DNA from: a virus
DNA length: 30,370 nt
Virus record (IMG/VR): IMGVR_UViG_3300009428_000042
Coordinates: 1-30,370 of that record
Direction: 5' to 3' (one strand)
Shown here: positions 8,971-17,832 of the stretch, piece after piece
Layout: every line of letters begins with the position of its first letter
Position numbering within the stretch: position 1 is the stretch's first letter
The notes under the pieces: model-generated
Seen by the model: the letters and a program-made list of their open reading frames with translations, nothing else
The model's database searches: none
What the model was told of the DNA's origin: nothing
Made by a program: the position numbers and the translations under genes

Positions 8971-9873
8971 CTATTTTTGTAAATTATAGAAACCATTTCC
9001 ATAATTTATTAATTCTTCCATATTTGTTATATCACTAAGTTGCATATGACTCTGAATAACCGTTGACCTACCTCTATCGATGAATAAATCATTAAAGACT
9101 GTAGGTGATTCAGTTATCCCAAATAAATAACCTTCTCTAGTTTCTGCGGATAAGTGAATGTTGGTTTCGTTAAACCCTTCAGAATTGTAATTAATTTCAG
9201 TATATGGTATTTTATATTTACCAAGAACATTACTAGTTATAGTTCTGGTTTCTCCAGTTTTAGTCGTATAATAAATACCTCTTTTAGTTATTGGTAATAG
9301 CGCAAGTTCTGCTGGGTCTGTATCGCCTTCAATTAAATATGTTATCGGATTTAGATTACTATTTGATATAACTCTTGTCCCAGAAATAAATGGTGCGTTT
9401 TGATAATCAATAGCACTAATATTTCTGGTTATATCAAAATTTGGTTTGTACCTTAAATTAGCGTCGTATGAAACTACAGAGTCAAGTCTATTTTCTGTAA
9501 GTCCAGTAACTTGTATAGGTAGGGTAAAGTACTGATTAATGGTCTTATCTGGATATCTTGTATTAGGATAAGCTCCTGTTTGTGAGAAATTTGTTGTACC
9601 ACCTGTCATAAAATTAAATTTATAACCGTTATTGTAAATTGTAGTTCCAGATTTTATTAACCCTTGGTAGTCAACTAATAAATTTTTATTATTTGGGTCT
9701 GTAGTGTAATTCCATTTAGCTATAAACGGTAATTCGGTAGAAACGCCCATATCATCAGTGTCTTGTGTGAAAAATACATTAATATTAAATGTACTTGCAG
9801 TCATTTGTCCCCAATTAGATTGTTCTCTACTTGTATAATTATCTAACGCTATTTTTCTCTTTATAACCTCCAT
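8971..9873 (-). CDS. hypothetical baseplate-region structural protein (300 aa)
   Basis: A 300-aa protein starting MEVIKRKIALDNYTSREQSN. The ATG overlaps the stop of the upstream 391-aa gene as TAATG, so the two are probably translationally coupled and made in related amounts. It contains no cysteines, no membrane segment and no motif I recognise. It is rich in Asn, Thr and Tyr, like the other structural proteins around it. The position between gp6 and the gpI-like protein points to a baseplate or peripheral baseplate part. T4 has proteins of similar size at similar positions (gp9, gp8), but I see no sequence reason to equate them. Confidence 0.75.
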   Translation of the reverse strand: MEVIKRKIALDNYTSREQSNWGQMTASTFNINVFFTQDTDDMGVSTELPFIAKWNYTTDPNNKNLLVDYQGLIKSGTTIYNNGYKFNFMTGGTTNFSQTGAYPNTRYPDKTINQYFTLPIQVTGLTENRLDSVVSYDANLRYKPNFDITRNISAIDYQNAPFISGTRVISNSNLNPITYLIEGDTDPAELALLPITKRGIYYTTKTGETRTITSNVLGKYKIPYTEINYNSEGFNETNIHLSAETREGYLFGITESPTVFNDLFIDRGRSTVIQSHMQLSDITNMEELINYGNGFYNLQK

Positions 9874-11048
9874 TACATTGTACTTATTTCATACAGTTCT
9901 ATATTATACTTACCAGTAGTTACATTAGATGTAGTTACATTTGATGTAGTTACATTAGATGAGTAGTTTTCATCTATCTCGTAGAAGTAACCGTCAATAT
10001 CCCTTGTTAATATATATCTAGTATATAAGTTATTTTTAACACTTGTACCTGTTAAGTTCATAGTTGTCATCATTAGTTCATCAATAGGTAGGTTGGGACT
10101 ATTTGAAGATATCAGACCTGTTGATATACCAGTCTTAGCGTTATTAAATTTAGCCTTCATGTAAAGGTGTTTAGGTGCATTAAGTATTTTAGGTGGTATT
10201 TCATCCTTAAAATGATATAAAGCAAATCCTTCACCATTTCCGTTTCTATCTAATAACGTGTTAGTTAATTCAAAATCCAATTGGTAAGTTGTTGGGTCTG
10301 GCACATTACCCTGCCCTGCAGCGGCAATATCTATTGAACTAAATTTAGGGTATAGTGTGATAAATGATATAAAATTTTGATTTGTAGCTATATCGCTATC
10401 GTAAAAATCAAGCCTTAAAAAACTTTTAGTAAATGATTTCTTTTTAAAAAGAAAATCGTTATAATCGAAACCTATGTCAGACCAAAAGTTTGATTTTTTT
10501 TTAATTGAACTTTTGGTGATAGTCCCGTTGATTAAAGCTAAATTTGAAGGTGTAGGGTTTATGTCAATAACAAATACTGTGGGTGAATCAAGTCTTTTTA
10601 CTGTAAACTCTTTATCAAAAATATTACTTAGCGGACTTAATATTACAATTTTTTCACCTAATTTTAAATTATGTACTTTTGATGTTTCAAGAGCTAACAT
10701 ACTACTTGTTATTACATTCCCACTGTTTCCTACAATTGCAATGGAAGAGGAATAACTTAATATAGTTACCGAAGATGCTCCGATTAAATTATTGCTTTCT
10801 GTTTCTAGTAAATTAATATTATATGTTATATCAGTTATTGGAACAGTATCATCTTTAGGTAGTAGTTTTACCTTTTCATAATCATATATGACGTTAACAG
10901 CCTTGTCTACTTCAGTCTCTATGAATTCACTTTCAATTGACTCTTGTTGTCCGACAAAGCCTACATTTTGACTCATAGATAAACTAATGTCGTAACCTGT
11001 GGTCCCGCTTAATTGTGAATTAACTATCGTATATTTATTAACAAACAT
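9873..11048 (-). CDS. hypothetical structural protein with an HGL-type beta module and C-terminal NVTTS repeats (391 aa)
   Basis: A 391-aa protein starting MFVNKYTIVNSQLSGTTGYD. Residues about 113-182 (SKVHNLKLGEKIVI, then FTVKRLDSPTVFVIDI) closely resemble a module in the neighbouring 609-aa protein (TQHGLENGDRVRLTG, then HTVKRL and NYFVIDV). This pattern, H-[GN]-L-x(2)-G-[DE]-x-[VI], is seen in phage fibre and baseplate proteins. Near the C-terminus the five residues NVTTS occur three times in tandem. The start overlaps the end of the 609-aa gene by 11 bases and its stop overlaps the next ATG, so it is part of a tightly coupled late operon. No known family is identified; a baseplate-associated role is inferred. 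Confidence 0.75.
   Translation of the reverse strand: MFVNKYTIVNSQLSGTTGYDISLSMSQNVGFVGQQESIESEFIETEVDKAVNVIYDYEKVKLLPKDDTVPITDITYNINLLETESNNLIGASSVTILSYSSSIAIVGNSGNVITSSMLALETSKVHNLKLGEKIVILSPLSNIFDKEFTVKRLDSPTVFVIDINPTPSNLALINGTITKSSIKKKSNFWSDIGFDYNDFLFKKKSFTKSFLRLDFYDSDIATNQNFISFITLYPKFSSIDIAAAGQGNVPDPTTYQLDFELTNTLLDRNGNGEGFALYHFKDEIPPKILNAPKHLYMKAKFNNAKTGISTGLISSNSPNLPIDELMMTTMNLTGTSVKNNLYTRYILTRDIDGYFYEIDENYSSNVTTSNVTTSNVTTGKYNIELYEISTM
9916..9960. repeat. three tandem 15-bp units encoding NVTTS
   Basis: Three copies of GTAGTTACATTAGAT (plus strand) lie head to tail; the middle copy differs only at 9942. They stay in frame and encode NVTTS three times near the end of the 391-aa protein. 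Such in-frame repeats can change copy number by slippage without shifting the frame. Confidence 0.9.
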
Positions 11049-12867
11049 CTTGTCCTTTTTTTACTATAAAATTATCAGTAATAGCGTCACCTATTGGGTC
11101 TGGTGGGTCAAAAGGTCCGTTCCCAGTGATATTACCTTGGTAGTATAAATCGTATTGACCAAATGGGTCTTGTCTTTTAGTCATGAGACATATGTTTTGG
11201 TGTATATAGTGGGCACCATTTGTAAATGGATAGTCTAGCTCTTCACCTTCCCCATCATAAACTCCAATATCTAATAAATCTCTCCATAGGTATCTCCCGT
11301 CATTAACACCTAAATATTCACGGTAATCTGGAATACCACCTGTCTTCTCATCACCTTGTTCTATATATAGTGAGAATTCTCTAATTTTAAATAGATAATG
11401 AGGTTTATATAAATAACCTTCTCTTCTAGGACCTTTAGCGAGTCTTGATGCATTTGCATTTTCTCTATCAACGGTGTTAAACCTATGTAGTACATCTGCT
11501 AGTTTAGTTTCTCTAAGTGTAAACTTGTTGTACTCAACAACGTCACCATAAAACCAGTCTTTAGTGTTGAAAGTGCTACCGTATATATTACCTTCATTTG
11601 GTAGTGTAATGTGGCTGTCGAAGCCAGTCCAAGATGCAGGTCCGTCGTGAATTCTCCTAACATTACTTATTTTGGTATCAGTTAGATTACCTTCTATAAA
11701 TTCTAAATCCAAACCTGACTTTAACGGACCAAACATACCGTCACTATCGGTTTTTATAAAGGTAATATATAACTCACTAAGTGGTCTACCTAAATTATCA
11801 CGTATTTCAACACCTGAGTCATCAATCCCTACATCTATATCTTCGTTGATGATGAACTGGTAGTTTAAGTCATTAAATATTGTTCTACTGAAACCTAATG
11901 GATACATTTCGTAATCATCCTTTAACAGTATCTTTTTGAATTTTCTTAAATAGTATCTTGATGGTTCACCGTTGACTAGTTTTTTCATTCTACCAGTACT
12001 GTTTATAATACCTAAAGTATTTGGTTTTACGTCTATTACGAAGTAATTAGCTAAGTAATCACCATTATTAAGACCTAGTCTTTTTACTGTATGGTCACCA
12101 TTATAACTTGCAGTCATTCCAGTTAGTCTAACCCTGTCACCGTTTTCTAACCCATGTTGTGTACTAGTACTTAAGGCTACCATTGGTATACCTCCCACTT
12201 CTACCGCTGCTGCTGAAACTATTAGTAACCCGCCATTAACAACGTGATGTGTGTCGTCACTATCGTATGGGTATGTTACTGTTAGTTGCCAATTTTTATC
12301 AATACTTGAGTTTAGGTCAAATCTATCTCTAGTTGGTTCGATATCAATGAAGTTACAAAAACCTGATTTACTAATGTCTGGGTTAGTAAATCCAAACCAA
12401 CCTTGATTCTCTTGTAAGTAAGTGTTAAGTGAGTCTTTATATGTTAAATCTAATTTACCTATTGAATTCTGGAATATAGAGGGTGATGCGTCAGAACTAG
12501 TTTGGTCCTTTACAAAGTACTTTGCAAAGAACACGTCTAAACCATTACCTGTTTCGGGAGGAGTAAAGTTAATAACGCTACCATAAGTAAAGTTTGCAGT
12601 CACATTATTAAGTGAATAAAAGGATGGTTTTGTAGTCACGTTCATTAGTGGATTACTAAATAAAGGTTGAACTGTACCTTGTAATCTGTATATTTTTGAC
12701 TTATTTCGCTCTTTAGCAAACTCAGCACCAACATCAACCACATGATTTATTTCACCAACGGGTAATACTTTTCTTTCACCACCGAACCCTACTTTTATAA
12801 ATGTATCCTGGTTCACGTCGTTTTTAGAACTACTCTCTCTTAATTTATATTTTAATCTATTTCTCAT
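11038..12867 (-). CDS. large structural protein of the baseplate region (609 aa)
   Basis: A 609-aa protein starting MRNRLKYKLRESSSKNDVNQ. Residues about 228-296 hold an HGL-type module (TQHGLENGDRVRLTG, YNGDHTVKRL, NYFVIDV) shared with the 391-aa protein encoded next. The N-terminus is basic, and the remainder is beta-rich with many aromatic and Asp/Asn residues, including FFAKYFVKDQTSSDASPS and a C-terminal Pro/Gly-rich stretch. No membrane segment or signal peptide is visible. It follows the 1513-aa gene by 24 bases and overlaps the 391-aa gene by 11 bases. I do not recognise a named family. Its place between gp6 and the gpI-like gene makes a baseplate wedge or peripheral baseplate protein the most likely reading. 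Confidence 0.75.
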   Translation of the reverse strand: MRNRLKYKLRESSSKNDVNQDTFIKVGFGGERKVLPVGEINHVVDVGAEFAKERNKSKIYRLQGTVQPLFSNPLMNVTTKPSFYSLNNVTANFTYGSVINFTPPETGNGLDVFFAKYFVKDQTSSDASPSIFQNSIGKLDLTYKDSLNTYLQENQGWFGFTNPDISKSGFCNFIDIEPTRDRFDLNSSIDKNWQLTVTYPYDSDDTHHVVNGGLLIVSAAAVEVGGIPMVALSTSTQHGLENGDRVRLTGMTASYNGDHTVKRLGLNNGDYLANYFVIDVKPNTLGIINSTGRMKKLVNGEPSRYYLRKFKKILLKDDYEMYPLGFSRTIFNDLNYQFIINEDIDVGIDDSGVEIRDNLGRPLSELYITFIKTDSDGMFGPLKSGLDLEFIEGNLTDTKISNVRRIHDGPASWTGFDSHITLPNEGNIYGSTFNTKDWFYGDVVEYNKFTLRETKLADVLHRFNTVDRENANASRLAKGPRREGYLYKPHYLFKIREFSLYIEQGDEKTGGIPDYREYLGVNDGRYLWRDLLDIGVYDGEGEELDYPFTNGAHYIHQNICLMTKRQDPFGQYDLYYQGNITGNGPFDPPDPIGDAITDNFIVKKGQDVC

Positions 12868-12891
12868 ATCTTAAAGTAATTAATTTAGTAT

Positions 12892-15800
12892 TTAAATACT
12901 AACACCACCATAATTTTGTAGGACTACTACGAAATCACTAGTAAGACAACCCTTACCGTTTCTGTCCCTAACTTTAATAGTATATTTAACAGGTGGGGCG
13001 AGTTGAGGTATGCCATTAACATCTATTATTACAGGATTAGCTGGTGGAAGGTTGTATACATCGTTTGAACCAGAAAGTTGTTTAACGACGTCTGGTGTTG
13101 TGCTTGACCCTTTATACCATTCTATCACGTATTTATAAATATCAATCCCGCTTGTAACATTAAGGTTAAATACACCGCCGTCAATAGTAGCTGTAATTGT
13201 ACCTAAAGTTGTATCGCTTTTTAGTACTGCGGTAAGAGGTATGTCTGGTGAAAATACATCAACAAATTCGCTTTTGGTGCATCCACTTACGTCTGTAACT
13301 GTAACCTCATATGCGTTAACACCATTCCCTTCATCTAGCCCAAGTCCTGAATTATCGAATGTTACATCGGTACCAGTTTTTGATTCTGTAGAAATAGTTG
13401 TTATGTATGGTCCTCCTGACCCACCTACAATATTATTAACTGATATAGAAGCTATTGAACCGTTGCAGTTACCATCCACAATAGTTATAGGGTCGTAAGT
13501 TATTGGTTGTGGTTCGTTTACGGCAACACTAAAATTTGTTGTCGTATTAGCTCCGTCATCTGTAACATCAACAGAATACGTTCCAGCATATAGGTCATCT
13601 ATTAGACTTGTTGTTTTCCCATTACTCCATAAAAATGAATACGGACCTACACCTCCACTAACGTAACTTATAATACTTCCACTTTTTTCACCGTTACAGG
13701 CTACGTCCTCAGGAGTTAATACTACGTTTAATGCCTGAGGTTCAATTATTTCTATTAATTCGTCACAGCTAGTCTGAGGTGTGCTAGAGTCGGTTACAAT
13801 TACTTTGTAATATCCTTTACCTAGATTAGATATAAGTCTACTTGTGGAGTTACCAGTGGTTGGTGGCCCTACAGGGGATAATAAAGTACCTGGTGGTGAT
13901 GGGTCGTATTCATATGTTGTGACAGTGTATGGTGGTGTTCCGTTACTTATGTCGATTGTTATTTTACCGTCAGTATAACCGTTAGCGGTTATATCAGTTT
14001 TTTGTGTGTTACAGTAAGTTGATGGTGCACCTGGAACTATAAATGTGCTGTCGGTTACATTTCCTGCTGAATCGGTAACTGTAACGGTGTATGTTCCAGC
14101 ATATAATCCAGTTATTGAGTTTGTATTACCACTTTGTGGTGTGTAGTTGGGAGTTAATGGGTAACTTAAACCATTTATGGTTGGCCCATTCCACGAAAAT
14201 GTGTATGGTCCGACACCCCCAGATACTTGTATCGTTATCTCACCTGAGCCATTACTTAGTGAGTCACTTGTGATATCAGTTGCGATAACGAAAAAATCTA
14301 TACCTGGTTCTGGTGTACATTTTGCAAAATATTTACTTTTCATTTTACTTAGTGCGGTTTTACCTTTATTTAAGCCAAAGTAGAAATAGTATGAACTTTC
14401 ATAAAACCATATTTGACCATCAGTCTTTTGAATTGAACCAATACCAATTAATAGAGGGTTAGGTTGAAAAAAAACTTGACTACCTACTGAGTAGCGTTTA
14501 TTTACATTTCTAAATTCTTTGTAGTGTACATCCTCGTAATCATAGTAATCTTTTTCATCAATTCTAACTGATGGTATTTCTGTTAAGTTTGGTGAATTTA
14601 AATACGTAAACATACCTCTTACAAAATCTGATTCAACATCCTCGTTACCAATACGATTATTAGGTACACTGCCAGTGTCATCTCTTCTTTCGTCTAAGCC
14701 CATACCTAATTCACTTAACCTTTTTATGTTGTTACAATTTTTACTGTTGGTTTGAAGACCTCCACAGGTTATGTTTCCGATTAACCCTGATTTAAGTATT
14801 CCGAACGTTCCGATAGGGATTATCACTACATTAGGAGTTGCTGGGTTTACACCAACGTTATATATTCCATTGTTAATCTGTGGGATAGGAATATAAGAGT
14901 AGTAGGTTGAGAGTGGTGTGTCAAACCCTGTTATTTGTATAGGTCCGTTACCCCCAGAAGCTGTAGGTTCGTATTGAGCTACAAGTGGTGGAATATTAAA
15001 GGTTGTGTCTGTTAAATATTTATAAAAAACTGGTTCACCTTCCCAGTCACAATCGAATACTGAACCTAGGTTAACGATATCGGTGGCATATAACTTAATG
15101 TCACCGTCTCTTGTTATCGGTGAATAGTATAATTCACCATCATTTTTCTTAATGTATCCACTTCTTATTTTTATAGCATCGTAAGCATTAACACCGCCAT
15201 TAGGGTTTCCATTAGCGTCTGCAGCCGTAAAAGAAGTGCTAAATTGAGGTTGTGAACCTGTACATACGTCAATTATATAGTTACGTTGACATCTATTATC
15301 AGGTTTTCCGTTATCATTATTATCTACACCTGTGTTGGCAATCTGTCTACAATCTACCTCGCAAAATCTTTCCCTACCAGCTCCATTCCTTCTGATTTTA
15401 TATTTTAATAAAAAACTATATAGTGAACCATTAATCCAATCATTATAAAAATCGAATTTAAAGATATCGAAAGCGTCTGCTAATGCTAGTGTTTGACAGT
15501 GTGACCATCCAGCGTCACAGCCTTCTATTGATAGAAGTTTTAAAGCTGTACATTCATGTTCATCCGCTCCGTCGTTAACATAGTGGAAATCTTCTTTAGT
15601 TTCTAGTTCAGTTTCTGGGTCTACACTTGCGTAAGTTGCATCCCATGCCTTACGAAACACACTTGATTTCGTTTTACCACGCCTACCACCTGGAGCGTAT
15701 TTTTTTCCACTATCATCGGCACTACAACCTAAGGTTATGTATGGTACGTATGGAATAATATCTTTACAATCACAGCTGTTGTCGCTAGCCTTAAAGGTAC

Positions 15801-17433
15801 CTATACATCCTCCTGACCTACAGGACGACTTATAATAAGCTAATTTAATCCCACATACAAGCGAACCTATTTGGTATAGTGCAATACATATACCTCTCAT
15901 TATGAGGTTAAGTAGCATCATAATAAGGTTAATTATCGCAATAATGATAAAATTTATTACACCAACTATTCTTGCTATAATCCTAATTATTATACAAATT
16001 ATTGTAAAAAGTGGGTTAATTTTGTTGTCCAATTTATTAAATGGAAATGGGTTTCTATTCTTAGAATCATCAACATTTTTAAGCCCTATGAAGTTTCTGA
16101 CTTCATCATTAAGTGTAGGTTGTGCTCTAGTTATGTGATTTTTAACTGTATATATTTTGTTCCATGATAATTCGGTAAAATGTTCATCCTTTGTTGTACT
16201 GTCAAAACTAAAATCAACACCCTTTAAAAATGGACTATAACTAGTGGTGCCAGGAGTACCTATTTCTTTAGCGCCCTTCCATGTATCTGGATTGTGTGGT
16301 ACCAGAAATTTAGCTCTTGTTCTGTTTCTCCCTTCATCACCCTCTATATTCATTCCGATTCTAAATCTTACTTTAGCTTTTGTTGGGATACCTTTTGATG
16401 AATCTTCTGATGGGATAAAATTTCCATATTCATCAGTTATCATGTAGTTTCTATTCATGGGTATTTGATACGCCCACGCACCATCTTCATCAATTAATTC
16501 ACCACCCTCAACATCATACCTTTCGGTTTTATCGTCGTTAGTTTTTCTTATCATTTCGATTCTACCTTCACCAGTTACAAGTTCGTCCATTTTACCTAAA
16601 TTTTTTCTAGGTGCACATGATTTGCTGACCGCATGTTTATCGTTATCGCTGATGATTGAACCCATGAATATAGCCTGAGGTACTATATTTGTAGCTAAAT
16701 TAATGTCACTTCTAGCTATACCGATTCTACATTCTTCGGTGTCTCCCCAGAATGGTGGTACTGTAACACTTGTTGGTGAGGTTGTTTTTAATTGAGTAAG
16801 CGTTAAAGTTTCACTTATACCTTTAAATTTTGTTGTTGAGGTAAATTTACCAATAGGGTTACCTTCTCGGATTGAATCGTATGGTCTCTGAGAAAGTACG
16901 CCTATATCTGAAATGTCAGCGTCTACATGCATAAAGTGTGTACCTACTGGGACTCCGAAAATCATAAAATCACCAGATTCGTTAGTTGTAACGGTGAATT
17001 TATAGTAATCACAATATATATCACCCATTTCTGGATTGTCTTGTATTTCCCTTTTACTTGGAAATGTGCCTATTGGTGAGAAACATTCATCTTTTCCCCT
17101 GTTGTTTCTAGGTAGGAGGTTGTATGGGATTCCTTTATCATTAGTATCAGTTATTCTTTCGTACGGATATAGTCCAAAGATTTCTGAATCTTCTGCATCT
17201 ACTTCATCAATTGGTATAAAAATCGACACTTTTGCATTAGGAACACCTACTCCGTTATTAACTATAACTCTTCCGACGACTACACCGTAGTCAGAGCAGA
17301 ATCGTCTGTACGCTTCAGCTTGTGAAATTTTAAGTGAAAGAATTTCTATAAAATCAAATTTTTGATTTATTTTTAAATTTATATTCTTACTCCTTGAGCC
17401 TGGTGTTGTTTTTATCCTGATATTATCTGACAT
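12892..17433 (-). CDS. giant baseplate/tail-tip protein with Cna-B-like fold, membrane-like segment and SprB-like repeats (1513 aa)
   Basis: This 1513-aa protein has three visible parts. Residues about 52-75 and 145-172 (VVVGRVIVNNGVGVPNAKVS; NESGDFMIFGVPVGTHFMHV) match the carboxypeptidase regulatory-like/Cna-B beta-sandwich pattern. Residues about 474-534 are a long hydrophobic stretch (FTIICIIIRIIARIVGVINF, then IIIAIINLIMMLLNLIM), followed at once by a Cys-rich turn (CRSGGC...CDC). Residues about 1053-1395 hold four divergent repeats of SprB type (SGGVGPYTFSWNG...GLYAGTYTVTVTDSAG; SGGVGPYSFLWSNG...LYAGTYSVDVTDDG). SprB is the gliding adhesin of Flavobacterium, and this repeat family is typical of Bacteroidetes surface proteins. 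The gene lies between gp6 plus a small membrane protein and the other baseplate genes. Host attachment or envelope contact is inferred. No sequence similarity to T4 gp7 was seen. Confidence 0.8.
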   Translation of the reverse strand: MSDNIRIKTTPGSRSKNINLKINQKFDFIEILSLKISQAEAYRRFCSDYGVVVGRVIVNNGVGVPNAKVSIFIPIDEVDAEDSEIFGLYPYERITDTNDKGIPYNLLPRNNRGKDECFSPIGTFPSKREIQDNPEMGDIYCDYYKFTVTTNESGDFMIFGVPVGTHFMHVDADISDIGVLSQRPYDSIREGNPIGKFTSTTKFKGISETLTLTQLKTTSPTSVTVPPFWGDTEECRIGIARSDINLATNIVPQAIFMGSIISDNDKHAVSKSCAPRKNLGKMDELVTGEGRIEMIRKTNDDKTERYDVEGGELIDEDGAWAYQIPMNRNYMITDEYGNFIPSEDSSKGIPTKAKVRFRIGMNIEGDEGRNRTRAKFLVPHNPDTWKGAKEIGTPGTTSYSPFLKGVDFSFDSTTKDEHFTELSWNKIYTVKNHITRAQPTLNDEVRNFIGLKNVDDSKNRNPFPFNKLDNKINPLFTIICIIIRIIARIVGVINFIIIAIINLIMMLLNLIMRGICIALYQIGSLVCGIKLAYYKSSCRSGGCIGTFKASDNSCDCKDIIPYVPYITLGCSADDSGKKYAPGGRRGKTKSSVFRKAWDATYASVDPETELETKEDFHYVNDGADEHECTALKLLSIEGCDAGWSHCQTLALADAFDIFKFDFYNDWINGSLYSFLLKYKIRRNGAGRERFCEVDCRQIANTGVDNNDNGKPDNRCQRNYIIDVCTGSQPQFSTSFTAADANGNPNGGVNAYDAIKIRSGYIKKNDGELYYSPITRDGDIKLYATDIVNLGSVFDCDWEGEPVFYKYLTDTTFNIPPLVAQYEPTASGGNGPIQITGFDTPLSTYYSYIPIPQINNGIYNVGVNPATPNVVIIPIGTFGILKSGLIGNITCGGLQTNSKNCNNIKRLSELGMGLDERRDDTGSVPNNRIGNEDVESDFVRGMFTYLNSPNLTEIPSVRIDEKDYYDYEDVHYKEFRNVNKRYSVGSQVFFQPNPLLIGIGSIQKTDGQIWFYESSYYFYFGLNKGKTALSKMKSKYFAKCTPEPGIDFFVIATDITSDSLSNGSGEITIQVSGGVGPYTFSWNGPTINGLSYPLTPNYTPQSGNTNSITGLYAGTYTVTVTDSAGNVTDSTFIVPGAPSTYCNTQKTDITANGYTDGKITIDISNGTPPYTVTTYEYDPSPPGTLLSPVGPPTTGNSTSRLISNLGKGYYKVIVTDSSTPQTSCDELIEIIEPQALNVVLTPEDVACNGEKSGSIISYVSGGVGPYSFLWSNGKTTSLIDDLYAGTYSVDVTDDGANTTTNFSVAVNEPQPITYDPITIVDGNCNGSIASISVNNIVGGSGGPYITTISTESKTGTDVTFDNSGLGLDEGNGVNAYEVTVTDVSGCTKSEFVDVFSPDIPLTAVLKSDTTLGTITATIDGGVFNLNVTSGIDIYKYVIEWYKGSSTTPDVVKQLSGSNDVYNLPPANPVIIDVNGIPQLAPPVKYTIKVRDRNGKGCLTSDFVVVLQNYGGVSI
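13250..14285 (-). repeat. four SprB-type protein repeats within the 1513-aa gene
   Basis: Four units of about 75-95 codons each run from roughly 14285-14030, 14025-13740, 13735-13495 and 13490-13250. Units 1 and 3 are clearest, sharing SGGVGPY-[ST]-F-x-W and YAGTY-[ST]-V-x-VTD. Unit 2 keeps ISNGTPPYTV and KGYYKVIVTD. Unit 4 keeps VGGSGGPYI and YEVTVTDVSGC. The pattern is that of the SprB repeat family, recognised by eye. DNA identity between units is low, so the duplications are old or imported separately. Confidence 0.75.
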
Positions 17434-17451
17434 TTATACCTATTTATTTAC

Positions 17452-17772
17452 TTATTCCGAATCTAATAATTCAAATTCATCCTCATCATCAAAATCATAC
17501 TCATCATCATTATTTTTATTTTTCTTAAATATAACATTACCGATAGATTTTAAATTATCAGTAACATCCACACCTTTGTTGAAAAAGATAACTTTAAAAA
17601 GCATATAAATAGAAAACGGTATAACGATTATAGCTGTTAATAACGAAGCGAGTATAAATAAAAAACTCTTAGTTATTAATATAATACCTTTAATAACTAT
17701 TGGGTCTTTTTTTCCACTTGGTGTTTGCTTAGTATCAACACTATTATTGTCTTTTTTACAATTACATCCCAT
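17452..17772 (-). CDS. small membrane protein in the baseplate cluster (106 aa)
   Basis: A 106-aa protein beginning MGCNCKKDNNSVDTKQTPSG. Residues about 25-65 are strongly hydrophobic (IVIKGIILITKSFLFILASL, then LTAIIVIPFSIYMLFKVIFF), long enough for one long or two closely spaced membrane helices. The N-terminus has a CxCKK motif and the C-terminus is an acidic tail (DDEYDFDDEDEFELLDSE). There is no cleavable signal peptide or lipobox. It sits between gp6 and the 1513-aa protein, which itself has a membrane-like segment, in a block of otherwise soluble structural genes. An AT motif shared with other late genes lies 42 bases upstream. Function is unknown; an envelope-interacting virion part or an accessory inner-membrane protein are both possible. 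Confidence 0.75.
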   Translation of the reverse strand: MGCNCKKDNNSVDTKQTPSGKKDPIVIKGIILITKSFLFILASLLTAIIVIPFSIYMLFKVIFFNKGVDVTDNLKSIGNVIFKKNKNNDDEYDFDDEDEFELLDSE

Positions 17773-17813
17773 ATTTTTTAATTTAAAATTTTATAATATA
17801 AAAATAGTGTTTA

Positions 17814-17823
17814 TTTATTATAA
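17814..17823 (-). promoter_or_regulatory. late-promoter-like AT motif before the 106-aa gene
   Basis: The minus strand reads TTATAATAAA, the same ten-base core found before gp25, the 303-aa gene and the 1553-aa gene. It lies 42 bases upstream of the ATG and just after the gp6 stop codon, a sensible promoter spacing. Confidence 0.4.
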
Positions 17824-17832
17824 AGTGAATAC

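Noticed and set aside
12892-17433. Calling the 1513-aa protein the T4 gp7 counterpart because it follows gp6
   Set aside because: The gpI/gp7-type domain is seen in the 922-aa protein instead; the 1513-aa protein shows Cna-B, hydrophobic and SprB-type parts with no wedge motif.
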